DNA of 5,659 nucleotides from an uncultured Collinsella sp. Its GTDB lineage: Bacteria; Actinomycetota; Coriobacteriia; Coriobacteriales; Coriobacteriaceae. The notes under the pieces are model-generated. The model saw only the letters and a program-made list of their open reading frames with translations, was not told the origin of the DNA and did no database searches. The stretch is from assembly GCA_900551195.1 (NCBI GenBank), contig URVD01000120.1:1-5659 (forward strand), in the 5' to 3' direction. Every line of letters begins with the position of its first letter. Position 1 is the stretch's first letter. Shown here in pieces: positions 1-5,297 of the stretch. Position numbers and translations under genes: made by a program.

Positions 1-20
1 GGGCGACCCGGCCATTTGAG

Positions 21-812
21 CTATTTTGCAATATAGAGCTTGGGATGACTGCGACTGCTCTCGATCGCCGCCGTCATGATGCCCTCGTCGTCTCCATCAA
101 CGATGATGCCGTCGAGGGCATCGATCTGCGCGGACTGATAAAAACTGGTTTTGTTGAACTTTCCCTGGTCAACCATCATGTAGCCCTGGTTTGAGTTGGT
201 AAGGTACATATGCTTGATCATGGCCGAGAAGTCGTGCTCGACGGTAAAACCGTGGTCGGGGTGGAATCCGTCGGCACTGACAAACGCCTTGTCGGCATGT
301 AGTTTGCTCATGCAGTCGAGCGTCAGTGCGCCCGCGAGATAGAGGTGCCCCTTGCGCACGGAGCCGCCCAGCAGCACTACCGAAGCATTGGGGAGATTGA
401 AGCTGGCGTAGTTCGCGATTGCAAGATCGCCGGTGATAATGGTGATCTCACGCTTGTCCATGAGGGCCTTAGCGAAGTAAAAGCCTGTGGTGCCGATATC
501 AATTACCAGAACATCGCCATCATCAACAAGAGTTGCTGCGGTTGCGGCGATGGCCTCCTTGGCCTCGACTTGGACATTGATGCGCTCCTCGGGATACGAG
601 ATTGCGTTGGAGCGAGAAAGCGATACCGCTCCGCCGCGTACGCGACGCAGCTTGCCTTCGGATTCCAGCGAGATGAGGTCGTGCCGTGCGGTGACTTCCG
701 AAACCGAAAAACGGCGAACGATGTCGGATACCGAGATATTTGGCTTTTCGGCCAGCCAATTCATGATAAATCGCTGACGCTCGGCCGGTGAAAGGTCTGA
801 AGTAGATGCCAT
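21..812 (-). CDS. DeoR-family transcriptional repressor, divergent from the PTS operon
   Basis: This 263-aa protein has the normal DeoR-family length and layout. An N-terminal winged helix-turn-helix (about residues 10-62) has the recognition segment SVSEVTARHDLISLE followed by the family's GKLRRVRGGA wing. A C-terminal DeoRC sugar-phosphate sensor domain (about 76-240) carries the phosphosugar loop DIGTT (105-109), LLGG (147-150) and a DQGKFNKTSF segment corresponding to the usual D-x-SK-x-G stretch. Members bind DNA without ligand and let go on binding a phosphorylated sugar. The start at 812 is chosen because AAAAGGAG (826-819) sits six bases upstream and the protein then begins just before the HTH. 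An in-frame ATG at 959 would add 49 unrelated residues without a good ribosome site. Divergent placement next to the transaldolase-PTS operon suggests it regulates that operon, with an intermediate of the imported sugar as inducer. The effector is unknown. The family call is secure; the target is inferred. Confidence 0.95.
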   Translation of the reverse strand: MASTSDLSPAERQRFIMNWLAEKPNISVSDIVRRFSVSEVTARHDLISLESEGKLRRVRGGAVSLSRSNAISYPEERINVQVEAKEAIAATAATLVDDGDVLVIDIGTTGFYFAKALMDKREITIITGDLAIANYASFNLPNASVVLLGGSVRKGHLYLAGALTLDCMSKLHADKAFVSADGFHPDHGFTVEHDFSAMIKHMYLTNSNQGYMMVDQGKFNKTSFYQSAQIDALDGIIVDGDDEGIMTAAIESSRSHPKLYIAK

Positions 813-849
813 ATGCCGCTCCTTTTGAACAAAAGGTAAAAGATGCGCC

Positions 850-863
850 TTTCGTAATCGAAA
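850..863. promoter_or_regulatory. Candidate DeoR operator: TTTCG-TAAT-CGAAA inverted repeat
   Basis: A perfect inverted repeat has 5-base arms (850-854 and 859-863) around TAAT. TTTCG/CGAAA half-sites are typical of several DeoR-family operators. It touches the -10 of the candidate repressor promoter, so occupancy would block transcription of the regulator. CTTTCG also recurs in the repeats next to the operon. Confidence 0.45.
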
Positions 864-890
864 TATAACGTATCGATATGAAAAGAACAA
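862..890 (-). promoter_or_regulatory. Candidate promoter of the DeoR-family gene
   Basis: Read on the minus strand, TTGTTC (890-885) and TATATT (867-862) are separated by 17 bases. This gives a good -10 (five of six to TATAAT) and a partial -35. It lies about 50 bases upstream of the chosen start codon at 812. The palindrome at 850-863 overlaps the edge of the -10, consistent with autorepression. Read by eye only. Confidence 0.45.
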
Positions 891-1010
891 GGCAAATTCG
901 AATGAATCAAAAGAACGGAAGGGCATGTCACAAATGCATGCGTAGCAGATAGTTCGCATGTAGACGGGCTATAAAGAGTCTCATTCTGAAGGTGCCGCCC
1001 AAAAGAAGTA

Positions 1011-1038
1011 CGTTCACACCCGATATTCGACCGTTCAC
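1011..1038 (+). repeat. Direct repeat CGTTCAC, 21-base period
   Basis: CGTTCAC occurs at 1011-1017 and 1032-1038, exactly two helical turns apart and just upstream of the TTGACA at 1045. The spacing puts both copies on the same DNA face, as for a dimeric or tandemly bound activator. No regulator is assigned. Confidence 0.4.
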
Positions 1039-1044
1039 GGAAAG

Positions 1045-1084
1045 TTGACAATTGAGCTTTCGATGGCTTTTGAAATAGTTTATA
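1045..1084 (+). promoter_or_regulatory. Candidate promoter of the transaldolase-PTS operon
   Basis: A perfect -35 consensus TTGACA lies at 1045-1050, but the bases 16 to 19 downstream (TTTTGA and overlapping hexamers) make a poor -10. A TATAAAA stretch at 1081-1087 is too far away for that -35. The promoter may be weak and activator-dependent, or the start may use another -35. The GCTTTYGAWR repeats lie within and just downstream of it, where a repressor would act. Confidence 0.35.
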
Positions 1085-1130
1085 AAAGAAAGCCGAAAAG
1101 CTTTTGAAACAAAGAAGAAGGCTTTCGATA
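1056..1130 (+). repeat. Four copies of GCTTTYGAWR, candidate operator array
   Basis: The copies are GCTTTCGATG (1056-1065), GCTTTTGAAA (1066-1075, directly abutting the first), GCTTTTGAAA (1100-1109) and GCTTTCGATA (1121-1130). Offsets are 10, 34 and 21 bases. Reverse-oriented relatives are GAAAGC (1088-1093) and GCCGAAAAGC (1092-1101). Arrays of TTTC/GAAA-containing repeats near the transcription start are common for DeoR-family repressors. The repeats are plainly visible; their binding by the neighbouring repressor is inferred. Confidence 0.5.
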
Positions 1131-1160
1131 GCAATAGTGCTAGATGAGAAAGGACCGAAC

Positions 1161-1871
1161 ATGGCGATTAAGGTGTTTGCCGACGGCGCTAACCTCGAAG
1201 GCATGCTTGACATGCATGACAATGGCAACGTTCAGGGCTTCACGACCAATCCTTCCCTTATGAAGGCCGGTGGCGTGACTGACTACCGCGCTTTTGCCAA
1301 GACGGTTCTTGAGCACATTACCGATGTGTCGGTTTCTTTTGAGGTATTCGCCGACGACGAGGCTGGTATGGAAGCCGAGGCTCGCGAGATCGCAACCTGG
1401 GCAGACAACGTCTACGTTAAGATCCCGGCGCTCAACACCAAGGGTGAGTCCACTGCCGCGCTGGTCAAGCGCCTTTCTGCCGACGGCATCAAGGTGAATG
1501 TCACCACTATCTTCACGCCCGAGCAGGTCGACGAGTTTGTCGATGCCGTCTCTGCTGAGACCCCCTCTATTCTGTCCATCTTTGCCGGTCGCATTGCCGA
1601 TACCGGCGTCGATCCGCTGCCCCTCATGGCGGAGTCCGTAAAGAAGGCTGCCGTTAAGCCTGCTGCCGAGGTTCTCTGGGCGTCTACGCGCGAGGTCCTC
1701 AATATCTTCCAGGCGGAGTCCGTTGGCTGTCAGATCATTACGGTCCCCAATGCCCTTCTTGCCAAGCGCAAGAATTTCGGGAAAGATTTGCTTGAGTACT
1801 CGCTTGATACGGTCAAGGGCTTTGCCCGCGACATTCAGGCGCTTGGTTTTCATATCCTGCCCGAGGAGTAG
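1161..1871 (+). CDS. tal: Transaldolase, short single-domain type (operon copy)
   Basis: This 236-aa cytosolic Schiff-base aldolase is of the short transaldolase/fructose-6-phosphate aldolase family, an (alpha/beta)8 barrel. Visible active-site elements are Asp8 in FADGA, TTNPS (28-32) with Asn30, Glu61 in FEVFADD, the Schiff-base lysine Lys87 in VYVKIP, Asn113 and Thr115 in VNVTTIF, Ser139-x-Phe141-x-Gly-Arg144 in SIFAGRI, and Arg177 in WASTRE. Glu61 and Phe141 match transaldolase B (Glu96, Phe178). Fructose-6-phosphate aldolase has Gln59 and Tyr131 there, so transfer of dihydroxyacetone between sugar phosphates is predicted. The start at 1161 is preceded by AAAGGA (1149-1154) six bases away and matches the N-terminus of the second copy. 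It is the first gene of the operon, nine bases before EIIA, so it likely processes the sugar the PTS brings in. The family call is firm; substrate specificity is inferred from residues. Confidence 0.93.
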   Translation: MAIKVFADGANLEGMLDMHDNGNVQGFTTNPSLMKAGGVTDYRAFAKTVLEHITDVSVSFEVFADDEAGMEAEAREIATWADNVYVKIPALNTKGESTAALVKRLSADGIKVNVTTIFTPEQVDEFVDAVSAETPSILSIFAGRIADTGVDPLPLMAESVKKAAVKPAAEVLWASTREVLNIFQAESVGCQIITVPNALLAKRKNFGKDLLEYSLDTVKGFARDIQALGFHILPEE

Positions 1872-1880
1872 GGGACGAGC

Positions 1881-2327
1881 ATGCTGACCGATCTTCTTAA
1901 GCCCGAGCTTGTTGCCTGCCACGTCGAGGCCTCCGACTGGGAGGAAGCGATCAAGGCATGCGGTAAGTTGCTCGTAGACGCTGGCAAATGCGACCAGAGC
2001 TATGTTGACGCCATGATTTCATCGGTTCACAAATTCGGCCCCTATATGGTCTTGGAAGAGGGCATCGCCATGCCCCACGCTCAGGCAGATGGCAATGTGA
2101 GTGAAGCGGGGATCTGTATCGTCACGCTTGACCCTGCCATTGCGTTTGGACACGAGGATTTCGATCCGGTTCACGTGCTCGTGGGTATTTGCGCACCCGA
2201 CCCCAAGGCTCATCTTGGCTGCTTGGCGGAGCTTTCGCAGATGTTCGAGGACGAGGACTGCGTTGCCAAGCTCAGCGCATGCGATACGCCCGAGCAGGTT
2301 TTGGAGACCATGCGTTCATTCTTTTAG
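1881..2327 (+). CDS. PTS EIIA component, ascorbate/UlaC-like
   Basis: This 148-aa protein belongs to the PTS EIIA type 2 (mannitol/fructose-like) family and is closest in layout to UlaC. The phosphorylated histidine is His66 in GIAMPHA, preceded by KFGPYMVLEE, which parallels the HGPYFVLAPG stretch of E. coli UlaC. A second histidine, His50 (SSVHKFG), lies near the active site. The C-terminal QMFEDEDCVAKLSACDT also parallels UlaC (LFEDEENFDRLRACRT). It takes phosphate from HPr in the cytosol and passes it to the EIIB encoded next. It starts nine bases after the transaldolase stop; GGGGA (1871-1875) overlaps that stop and serves as ribosome site, which suggests translational coupling. HPr and Enzyme I are not in the window. 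The family is secure and the sugar is not. Confidence 0.94.
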   Translation: MLTDLLKPELVACHVEASDWEEAIKACGKLLVDAGKCDQSYVDAMISSVHKFGPYMVLEEGIAMPHAQADGNVSEAGICIVTLDPAIAFGHEDFDPVHVLVGICAPDPKAHLGCLAELSQMFEDEDCVAKLSACDTPEQVLETMRSFF

Positions 2328-2339
2328 GCCTTAATGGCA

Positions 2340-2379
2340 CGGCGATGCGTCGCCGCTTTTGGATAGACGGAAAACCGTC
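2340..2379 (+). promoter_or_regulatory. Tandem hairpins in the EIIA-EIIB gap
   Basis: Two hairpins fill the 75-base gap. The first is CGGCGA-TGCG-TCGCCG (2340-2355), a 6-bp GC-rich stem followed by CTTTT. The second is GACGG-AAAA-CCGTC (2366-2379), a 5-bp stem just before the EIIB ribosome site (AGGAAGG, 2391-2397). The first could act as a weak attenuator or as an mRNA-end stabiliser that sets different EIIA and EIIB levels. The stems are seen directly; the role is inferred. Confidence 0.45.
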
Positions 2380-2402
2380 ACGTGTAGGAGAGGAAGGTTG
2401 CC

Positions 2403-2678
2403 ATGCATATCATCACCGTATGCGGAAACGGCATCGGGTCCAGCCTGATGCTCGCTGGCAAAGTCGAGGAGCTTTGCGAGGAGGAGGGCATCAAGGCCGA
2501 CGTTGAGTCTATGGACCTGAACGGTGCTTCTTCCGCAAATCCGGATCTGTTCATCACCGTTAAGGAACTCGCCCCCGAGCTCCACGGCAACGTTGTGATC
2601 GTTCGCAGCTATGTGAACAAGAAGAAGATCCGCGAAGACGCCCTCGAGGCAATCAAGGCGGCCGCCGCTAACGCCTAA
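2403..2678 (+). CDS. PTS EIIB component, lactose/ascorbate (UlaB-like) type
   Basis: This 91-aa cytosolic phosphocarrier has the EIIB P-loop at its N-terminus: CGNGIGSSLM with phospho-cysteine Cys7, the signature of the UlaB/SgaB and galactitol EIIB group. The rest fits the small alpha/beta fold, including DLFITVKELAPEL and VVIVRSYVNKKKI. UlaB of E. coli is slightly longer at about 100 residues. It accepts phosphate from EIIA His66 and hands it to the sugar as EIIC transports it. AGGAAGG (2391-2397) provides the ribosome site, with ATG five bases beyond. The free-standing EIIB between separate EIIA and EIIC genes is usual for the ascorbate-galactitol superfamily. The alanine-rich end (AIKAAAANA) appears to be a normal tail. 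Confidence 0.94.
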   Translation: MHIITVCGNGIGSSLMLAGKVEELCEEEGIKADVESMDLNGASSANPDLFITVKELAPELHGNVVIVRSYVNKKKIREDALEAIKAAAANA

Positions 2679-2692
2679 AGCGGCACAAAAAA

Positions 2693-2725
2693 GGGCGGTT
2701 CCCTGTGGAAGAGGGAAACGCGCCC
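2693..2725 (+). promoter_or_regulatory. Long hairpin in the EIIB-EIIC gap
   Basis: GGGCG (2693-2697) pairs with CGCCC (2721-2725), and TTCCCT (2699-2704) with AGGGAA (2712-2717). This gives 11 base pairs with a small internal loop and a 7-base apical loop. No U-tract follows, so it is not a normal terminator. It sits a few bases before the EIIC ribosome site (AAAGGA, 2737-2742) and may tune translation or mRNA decay of the membrane subunit. Confidence 0.5.
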
Positions 2726-2749
2726 ACGTTAGAGAGAAAGGAAGCGCAG

Positions 2750-4141
2750 ATGCAAGCCATCCTTCCCATACTTGAGTTTATCCAATCGATTCTGACCAAG
2801 CCAGCGTGGATTATGGGCCTATTTGCCTTTGTGGGCCTTGTCGCGCTTAAGCGTCCTGCCCACAAGGTGATGACGGGCACCCTGAAGCCCATTCTTGGTT
2901 ACATCATGCTGTCCGCTGGCGCCGCTGTTGTTCAGGAGAACCTTGCTCCGCTGGGTACCTTCATCGAGACCGGTTTCCACATCACCGGCGTCGTGCCCAA
3001 CAACGAGGTCGTCGTTTCGATGGCTCAGAGCGTCCTTGGCGTTCAGACCATGATGATCCTGATTCTCGGCTATGTCGTGAACATTATCATTGCCCGCTTT
3101 ACCAAGTTTAAGTACATCTTCCTGACGGGCCATCACAGCATGTTTATGGCCTGCCTGCTGTCTGCCGTTCTGCAGGCATCTGGCTTCCAGGATGTCCAGC
3201 TTGTCATCGTGGGCGGCATGTTCCTGGGCCTCGTGAGCGCTATGCTTCCCGCCGTTGGTCAGCGTTTCACCGAGAAGGTTACCGATGGCGATGAAATCGC
3301 CATGGGCCACTTCGGTTCACTCGCCTATTACATCTCCGCTGCAGTCGGTACGCTTTTTGCTAAGGACGCCGAGGAGAACAGCACCGAGAAGATCGAGGTT
3401 CCCGAGAAGTTCGCCTTCCTGCGCGACACTACCATCTCCACGGCTCTTACCATGGCCTTCTTCTACCTGGTTACCGCTTTCGCCGCTTACATCGCAGATC
3501 CTGCGGTCGTTACCAAGACCGCTGGCGGCGACAACGTGATTGTCTATGCCCTGACCTGTGCCCTGTCCTTTGCCGTTGGTGTCACCATCGTCTATAACGG
3601 CGTTCGTATGATCCTTGCCGACCTGGTCCCGGCTTTCCAGGGCATCTCCAACAAGCTGATCCCCGGTGCCATCCCCGCCGTCGACTGTGCCGTCTTCTTC
3701 CCCTATGCTCCCACCGCCGTCATCCTCGGCTTTGTCGCATCCTTCATCGGTGGCGTGGTCGGTATGTTCATCGTGGGCGCTACCCTGGGCATCTTCATCA
3801 TCCCGGGCATGGTTCCCCACTTCTTCTGCGGTGCTACCGCAGGCATCTACGGCAATGCTACCGGCGGTCGCAAGGGCGCAGCTCTTGGCGCTTTCGTCAA
3901 CGGCCTGCTCATCACCTTCGCCCCGGCCCTGCTCCTGCCCGTTCTTGACGTCTTTGGCTTCAAGAACACTACGTTCGGCGACTTCGATTTCTCCGTCATT
4001 GGTATTACGCTTGGCCGCGCTGCCGAGGCCTTCGGTACCACCGGTGTCTACGCGATTCTTGCTGTCCTTCTGGTCGTTGCCTTCGTCCCCAACTTCATCC
4101 ACACCAAGGGTGCTGTGATCAATCACGTTGAGGAAGAGTAA
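2750..4141 (+). CDS. PTS EIIC permease, ascorbate/UlaA (SgaT) family
   Basis: This 463-aa integral membrane protein is almost the same length as E. coli UlaA (about 465). Landmarks shared with UlaA are LTGHHSMF (125-132), VTDG (177-180), NGVRM followed by LVPAFQGISNKLIPGA (283-307), the AVDCA motif (310-314) and IIPGMVPHFFCGAT (350-363). Hydrophobic membrane segments are visible around 18-34, 48-62, 98-116, 126-143, 149-168, 228-249, 263-285, 320-350, 378-398 and 433-450. It moves the sugar inward while EIIB phosphorylates it. The start at 2750 is chosen over an in-frame GTG at 2705: AAAGGA lies seven bases upstream, and the GTG falls inside a hairpin and would add an acidic, non-membrane leader. 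Substrate: UlaA relatives are usually labelled ascorbate-specific, but the E. coli segment LTGHIMFQQ reads LTGHHSMFMA here and no ascorbate genes are nearby. Another sugar, perhaps a pentitol or ketose, is equally possible. Confidence 0.94.
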   Translation: MQAILPILEFIQSILTKPAWIMGLFAFVGLVALKRPAHKVMTGTLKPILGYIMLSAGAAVVQENLAPLGTFIETGFHITGVVPNNEVVVSMAQSVLGVQTMMILILGYVVNIIIARFTKFKYIFLTGHHSMFMACLLSAVLQASGFQDVQLVIVGGMFLGLVSAMLPAVGQRFTEKVTDGDEIAMGHFGSLAYYISAAVGTLFAKDAEENSTEKIEVPEKFAFLRDTTISTALTMAFFYLVTAFAAYIADPAVVTKTAGGDNVIVYALTCALSFAVGVTIVYNGVRMILADLVPAFQGISNKLIPGAIPAVDCAVFFPYAPTAVILGFVASFIGGVVGMFIVGATLGIFIIPGMVPHFFCGATAGIYGNATGGRKGAALGAFVNGLLITFAPALLLPVLDVFGFKNTTFGDFDFSVIGITLGRAAEAFGTTGVYAILAVLLVVAFVPNFIHTKGAVINHVEEE

Positions 4142-4198
4142 TCCAGGCATACGTTAAGCCCTAATCGGGCGGAGCTCCGATAACCGGCTCCTACACGG

Positions 4199-4240
4199 AA
4201 GCGGTGACGTCTCAAATGAGGCGTCACCGCTTTTTGTTTT
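4199..4240 (+). terminator. Rho-independent terminator of the PTS operon
   Basis: AAGCGGTGACG (4199-4209) pairs perfectly with CGTCACCGCTT (4222-4232). The stem continues through a G-T pair and CTC/GAG to an AAAT loop, and TTTGTTTT follows. This is a long, GC-rich stem with a U-run, 57 bases after the EIIC stop. It separates the operon from the second transaldolase gene. Confidence 0.93.
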
Positions 4241-4310
4241 GGAGTGGTTGTGAAAACGCACCGGTGAAGCGCTGTCTCTGCGCCGCGAACGGAATCAATC
4301 GCGATGATCA

Positions 4311-4373
4311 GCAAAAACGTTTTGCCGCTGGGGCGTCGATATAAAAATGGTAAATCTGCAAAACCGTTCGCCG
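4311..4373 (+). promoter_or_regulatory. Candidate operators and promoter of the second transaldolase gene
   Basis: A perfect palindrome AAAACGTTTT (4314-4323), within GCAAAAACGTTTTGCCG (4311-4327), has the central-CG form of LacI-family operators. A diverged second copy, GCAAAACCGTTCGCCG, lies at 4358-4373. Between them, TATAAA (4340-4345) could be a -10, although the -35 that would overlap the palindrome is weak. An alternative promoter is TTGATA (4401-4406) with TAGCAG (4424-4429), 17 bases apart. The repeats are visible; promoter choice is a guess. Confidence 0.35.
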
Positions 4374-4465
4374 AGAAGATAAAAAACCGCAGCTCACGCC
4401 TTGATAAACGTAGGTAAAGTGTTTAGCAGTTTATCGCCCATGTGCAAGCGAAAGGAATCAGGCAG

Positions 4466-5170
4466 ATGGCAATCAAGGTGTTCGCTGACGGTGCAAACCT
4501 CGAGGGCATGCTCGACATGTACGAGAACGGCAACGTTCAGGGTTTCACGACCAACCCGTCCCTTATGAAGAAGGGCGGCGTGACGGATTACCGCGCGTTT
4601 GCCAAGGAGGTCCTGGCCCACATCACCGATGTGTCTGTCTCGTTTGAGGTCTTTGCCGACGACGTCGAGACCATGGAGGTCGAGGCCCGCGAGTTTGCTG
4701 CCTGGGCCGAGAACGTCTACGTCAAGATTCCGTGCGTGACCACCAAGGGCGAGTCCACCGCCAAGCTAGTGCGCAAGCTTTCCGCCGACGGCATCAAGGT
4801 CAACGTCACCACCATCTTTACGCCTGCGCAGGTCGACGAGATGGTCGAGGCCGTTGACGCCGAGACGCCGTCCATCATCTCGCTCTTTGCCGGCCGTATC
4901 GCCGACACCGGCGTCGATCCTATTCCGTTTATGACGGAGTCGGTCAAGAAGGCCGCCGTCAAGCCCAACTGCGAGGTCCTGTGGGCGTCCACGCGCGAGC
5001 TCATCAACATTTACCAGGCGCAGGCCTGCGGTTGCCAGATCATCACGGTGCCCAACAGCATCCTGGCCAAGCGCAAGAACATCGGTCGCGATCCGTACGA
5101 GGTCTCGCTCGACACCGTGCGCGGCTTTGCCAAGGATATCGCCGCTTTGGGCTTCCATATCTTGCCGTAA
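4466..5170 (+). CDS. tal: Transaldolase, short single-domain type (second copy)
   Basis: This 234-aa paralogue of the operon transaldolase shares 189 of 234 aligned residues (about 81%) with it, with no gaps apart from the two extra C-terminal glutamates of the first copy. All catalytic positions are kept: Asp8, Asn30, Glu61, Lys87 (VYVKIP), Asn113, Thr115, Ser139, Phe141, Arg144 and Arg177. Transaldolase rather than fructose-6-phosphate aldolase chemistry is therefore again predicted. Differences cluster in surface-like stretches (66-79, 89-92) and near the C-terminus (NIYQAQACGC against NIFQAESVGC). The start at 4466 follows AAAGGA (4451-4456) and aligns with the first copy; an upstream ATG at 4442 would add eight unmatched residues. 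Codons end in C/G more uniformly than in the first copy, which suggests the more highly expressed, housekeeping enzyme. It lies behind the operon terminator and probably has its own promoter. Confidence 0.93.
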   Translation: MAIKVFADGANLEGMLDMYENGNVQGFTTNPSLMKKGGVTDYRAFAKEVLAHITDVSVSFEVFADDVETMEVEAREFAAWAENVYVKIPCVTTKGESTAKLVRKLSADGIKVNVTTIFTPAQVDEMVEAVDAETPSIISLFAGRIADTGVDPIPFMTESVKKAAVKPNCEVLWASTRELINIYQAQACGCQIITVPNSILAKRKNIGRDPYEVSLDTVRGFAKDIAALGFHILP

Positions 5171-5200
5171 CGCGAACACTGGCTGCGCCGCGGGTTGTTC

Positions 5201-5272
5201 GCCCCGGCCTTTCCTTTCCCTATCGCTCACGCGCTTCGCGAGGGTCGCGCTAGGCAAAGGAAAGGCCGGGGT
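5201..5272. repeat. Perfect 16-bp inverted repeat with structured loop
   Basis: The left arm is CCCCGGCCTTTCCTTT (5202-5217) and the right arm is AAAGGAAAGGCCGGGG (5256-5271). All 16 pairs are Watson-Crick, with a possible G-T pair outside. Inside, CCTA/TAGG (5219-5222, 5251-5254) and CGCG-CTT-CGCG (5230-5240) extend the fold. No U-run follows on either strand, so it is not a standard intrinsic terminator, although it may still block transcription or stabilise the mRNA end of the transaldolase 30 bases upstream. It resembles an extragenic palindromic (REP-like) element. Confidence 0.8.
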
Positions 5273-5297
5273 TGCCGACACGAACCCGTCGGTAGGT

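Larger units (their letters stand above)
813..1160. other. Divergent regulatory region between repressor and operon
   Basis: This 348-base region carries no credible gene. It is AT-richer than its flanks and dense in short repeats, listed separately: a palindrome over the repressor promoter, four GCTTTYGAWR copies near the operon, and a pair of CGTTCAC repeats. There is also an inverted repeat GCATG-N9-CATGC (923-941) and a palindrome ATTCGAAT (896-903). It must hold both promoters and the operators for the flanking genes. Confidence 0.8.
4142..4465 (+). other. Intergenic region between EIIC and second transaldolase
   Basis: This 324-base stretch holds no credible gene. It contains a small hairpin ATCGG/CCGAT (4164-4181), the operon terminator (4199-4240) and then AT-rich leader DNA. 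The leader has candidate operator and promoter motifs (listed separately), and the ribosome site AAAGGA (4451-4456) lies nine bases before the ATG. Confidence 0.8.

Noticed and set aside
21..959. Longer 312-residue version of the DeoR protein starting at 959
   Set aside because: The extra 49 residues are Phe/Cys-rich and unlike the family, they cover the likely promoter and operator, and only the start at 812 has a strong ribosome site.
1104..1871. Longer transaldolase starting at a TTG at 1104
   Set aside because: The extension overlaps the promoter repeats and has no match in the second copy. The ATG at 1161 has a well-placed AAAGGA and aligns with the paralogue.
2705..4141. EIIC starting at GTG 2705
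   Set aside because: The GTG lies in a hairpin loop and would add a polar leader before the first membrane segment. The ATG at 2750 follows AAAGGA.
3317..4150. 277-residue minus-strand open frame opposite EIIC
   Set aside because: Its Gly/Asp/Glu-rich low-complexity composition is the shadow of a GC-biased membrane-protein gene, with no recognisable domain. The other open frames opposite or overlapping the transaldolases and EIIA are shadows too.
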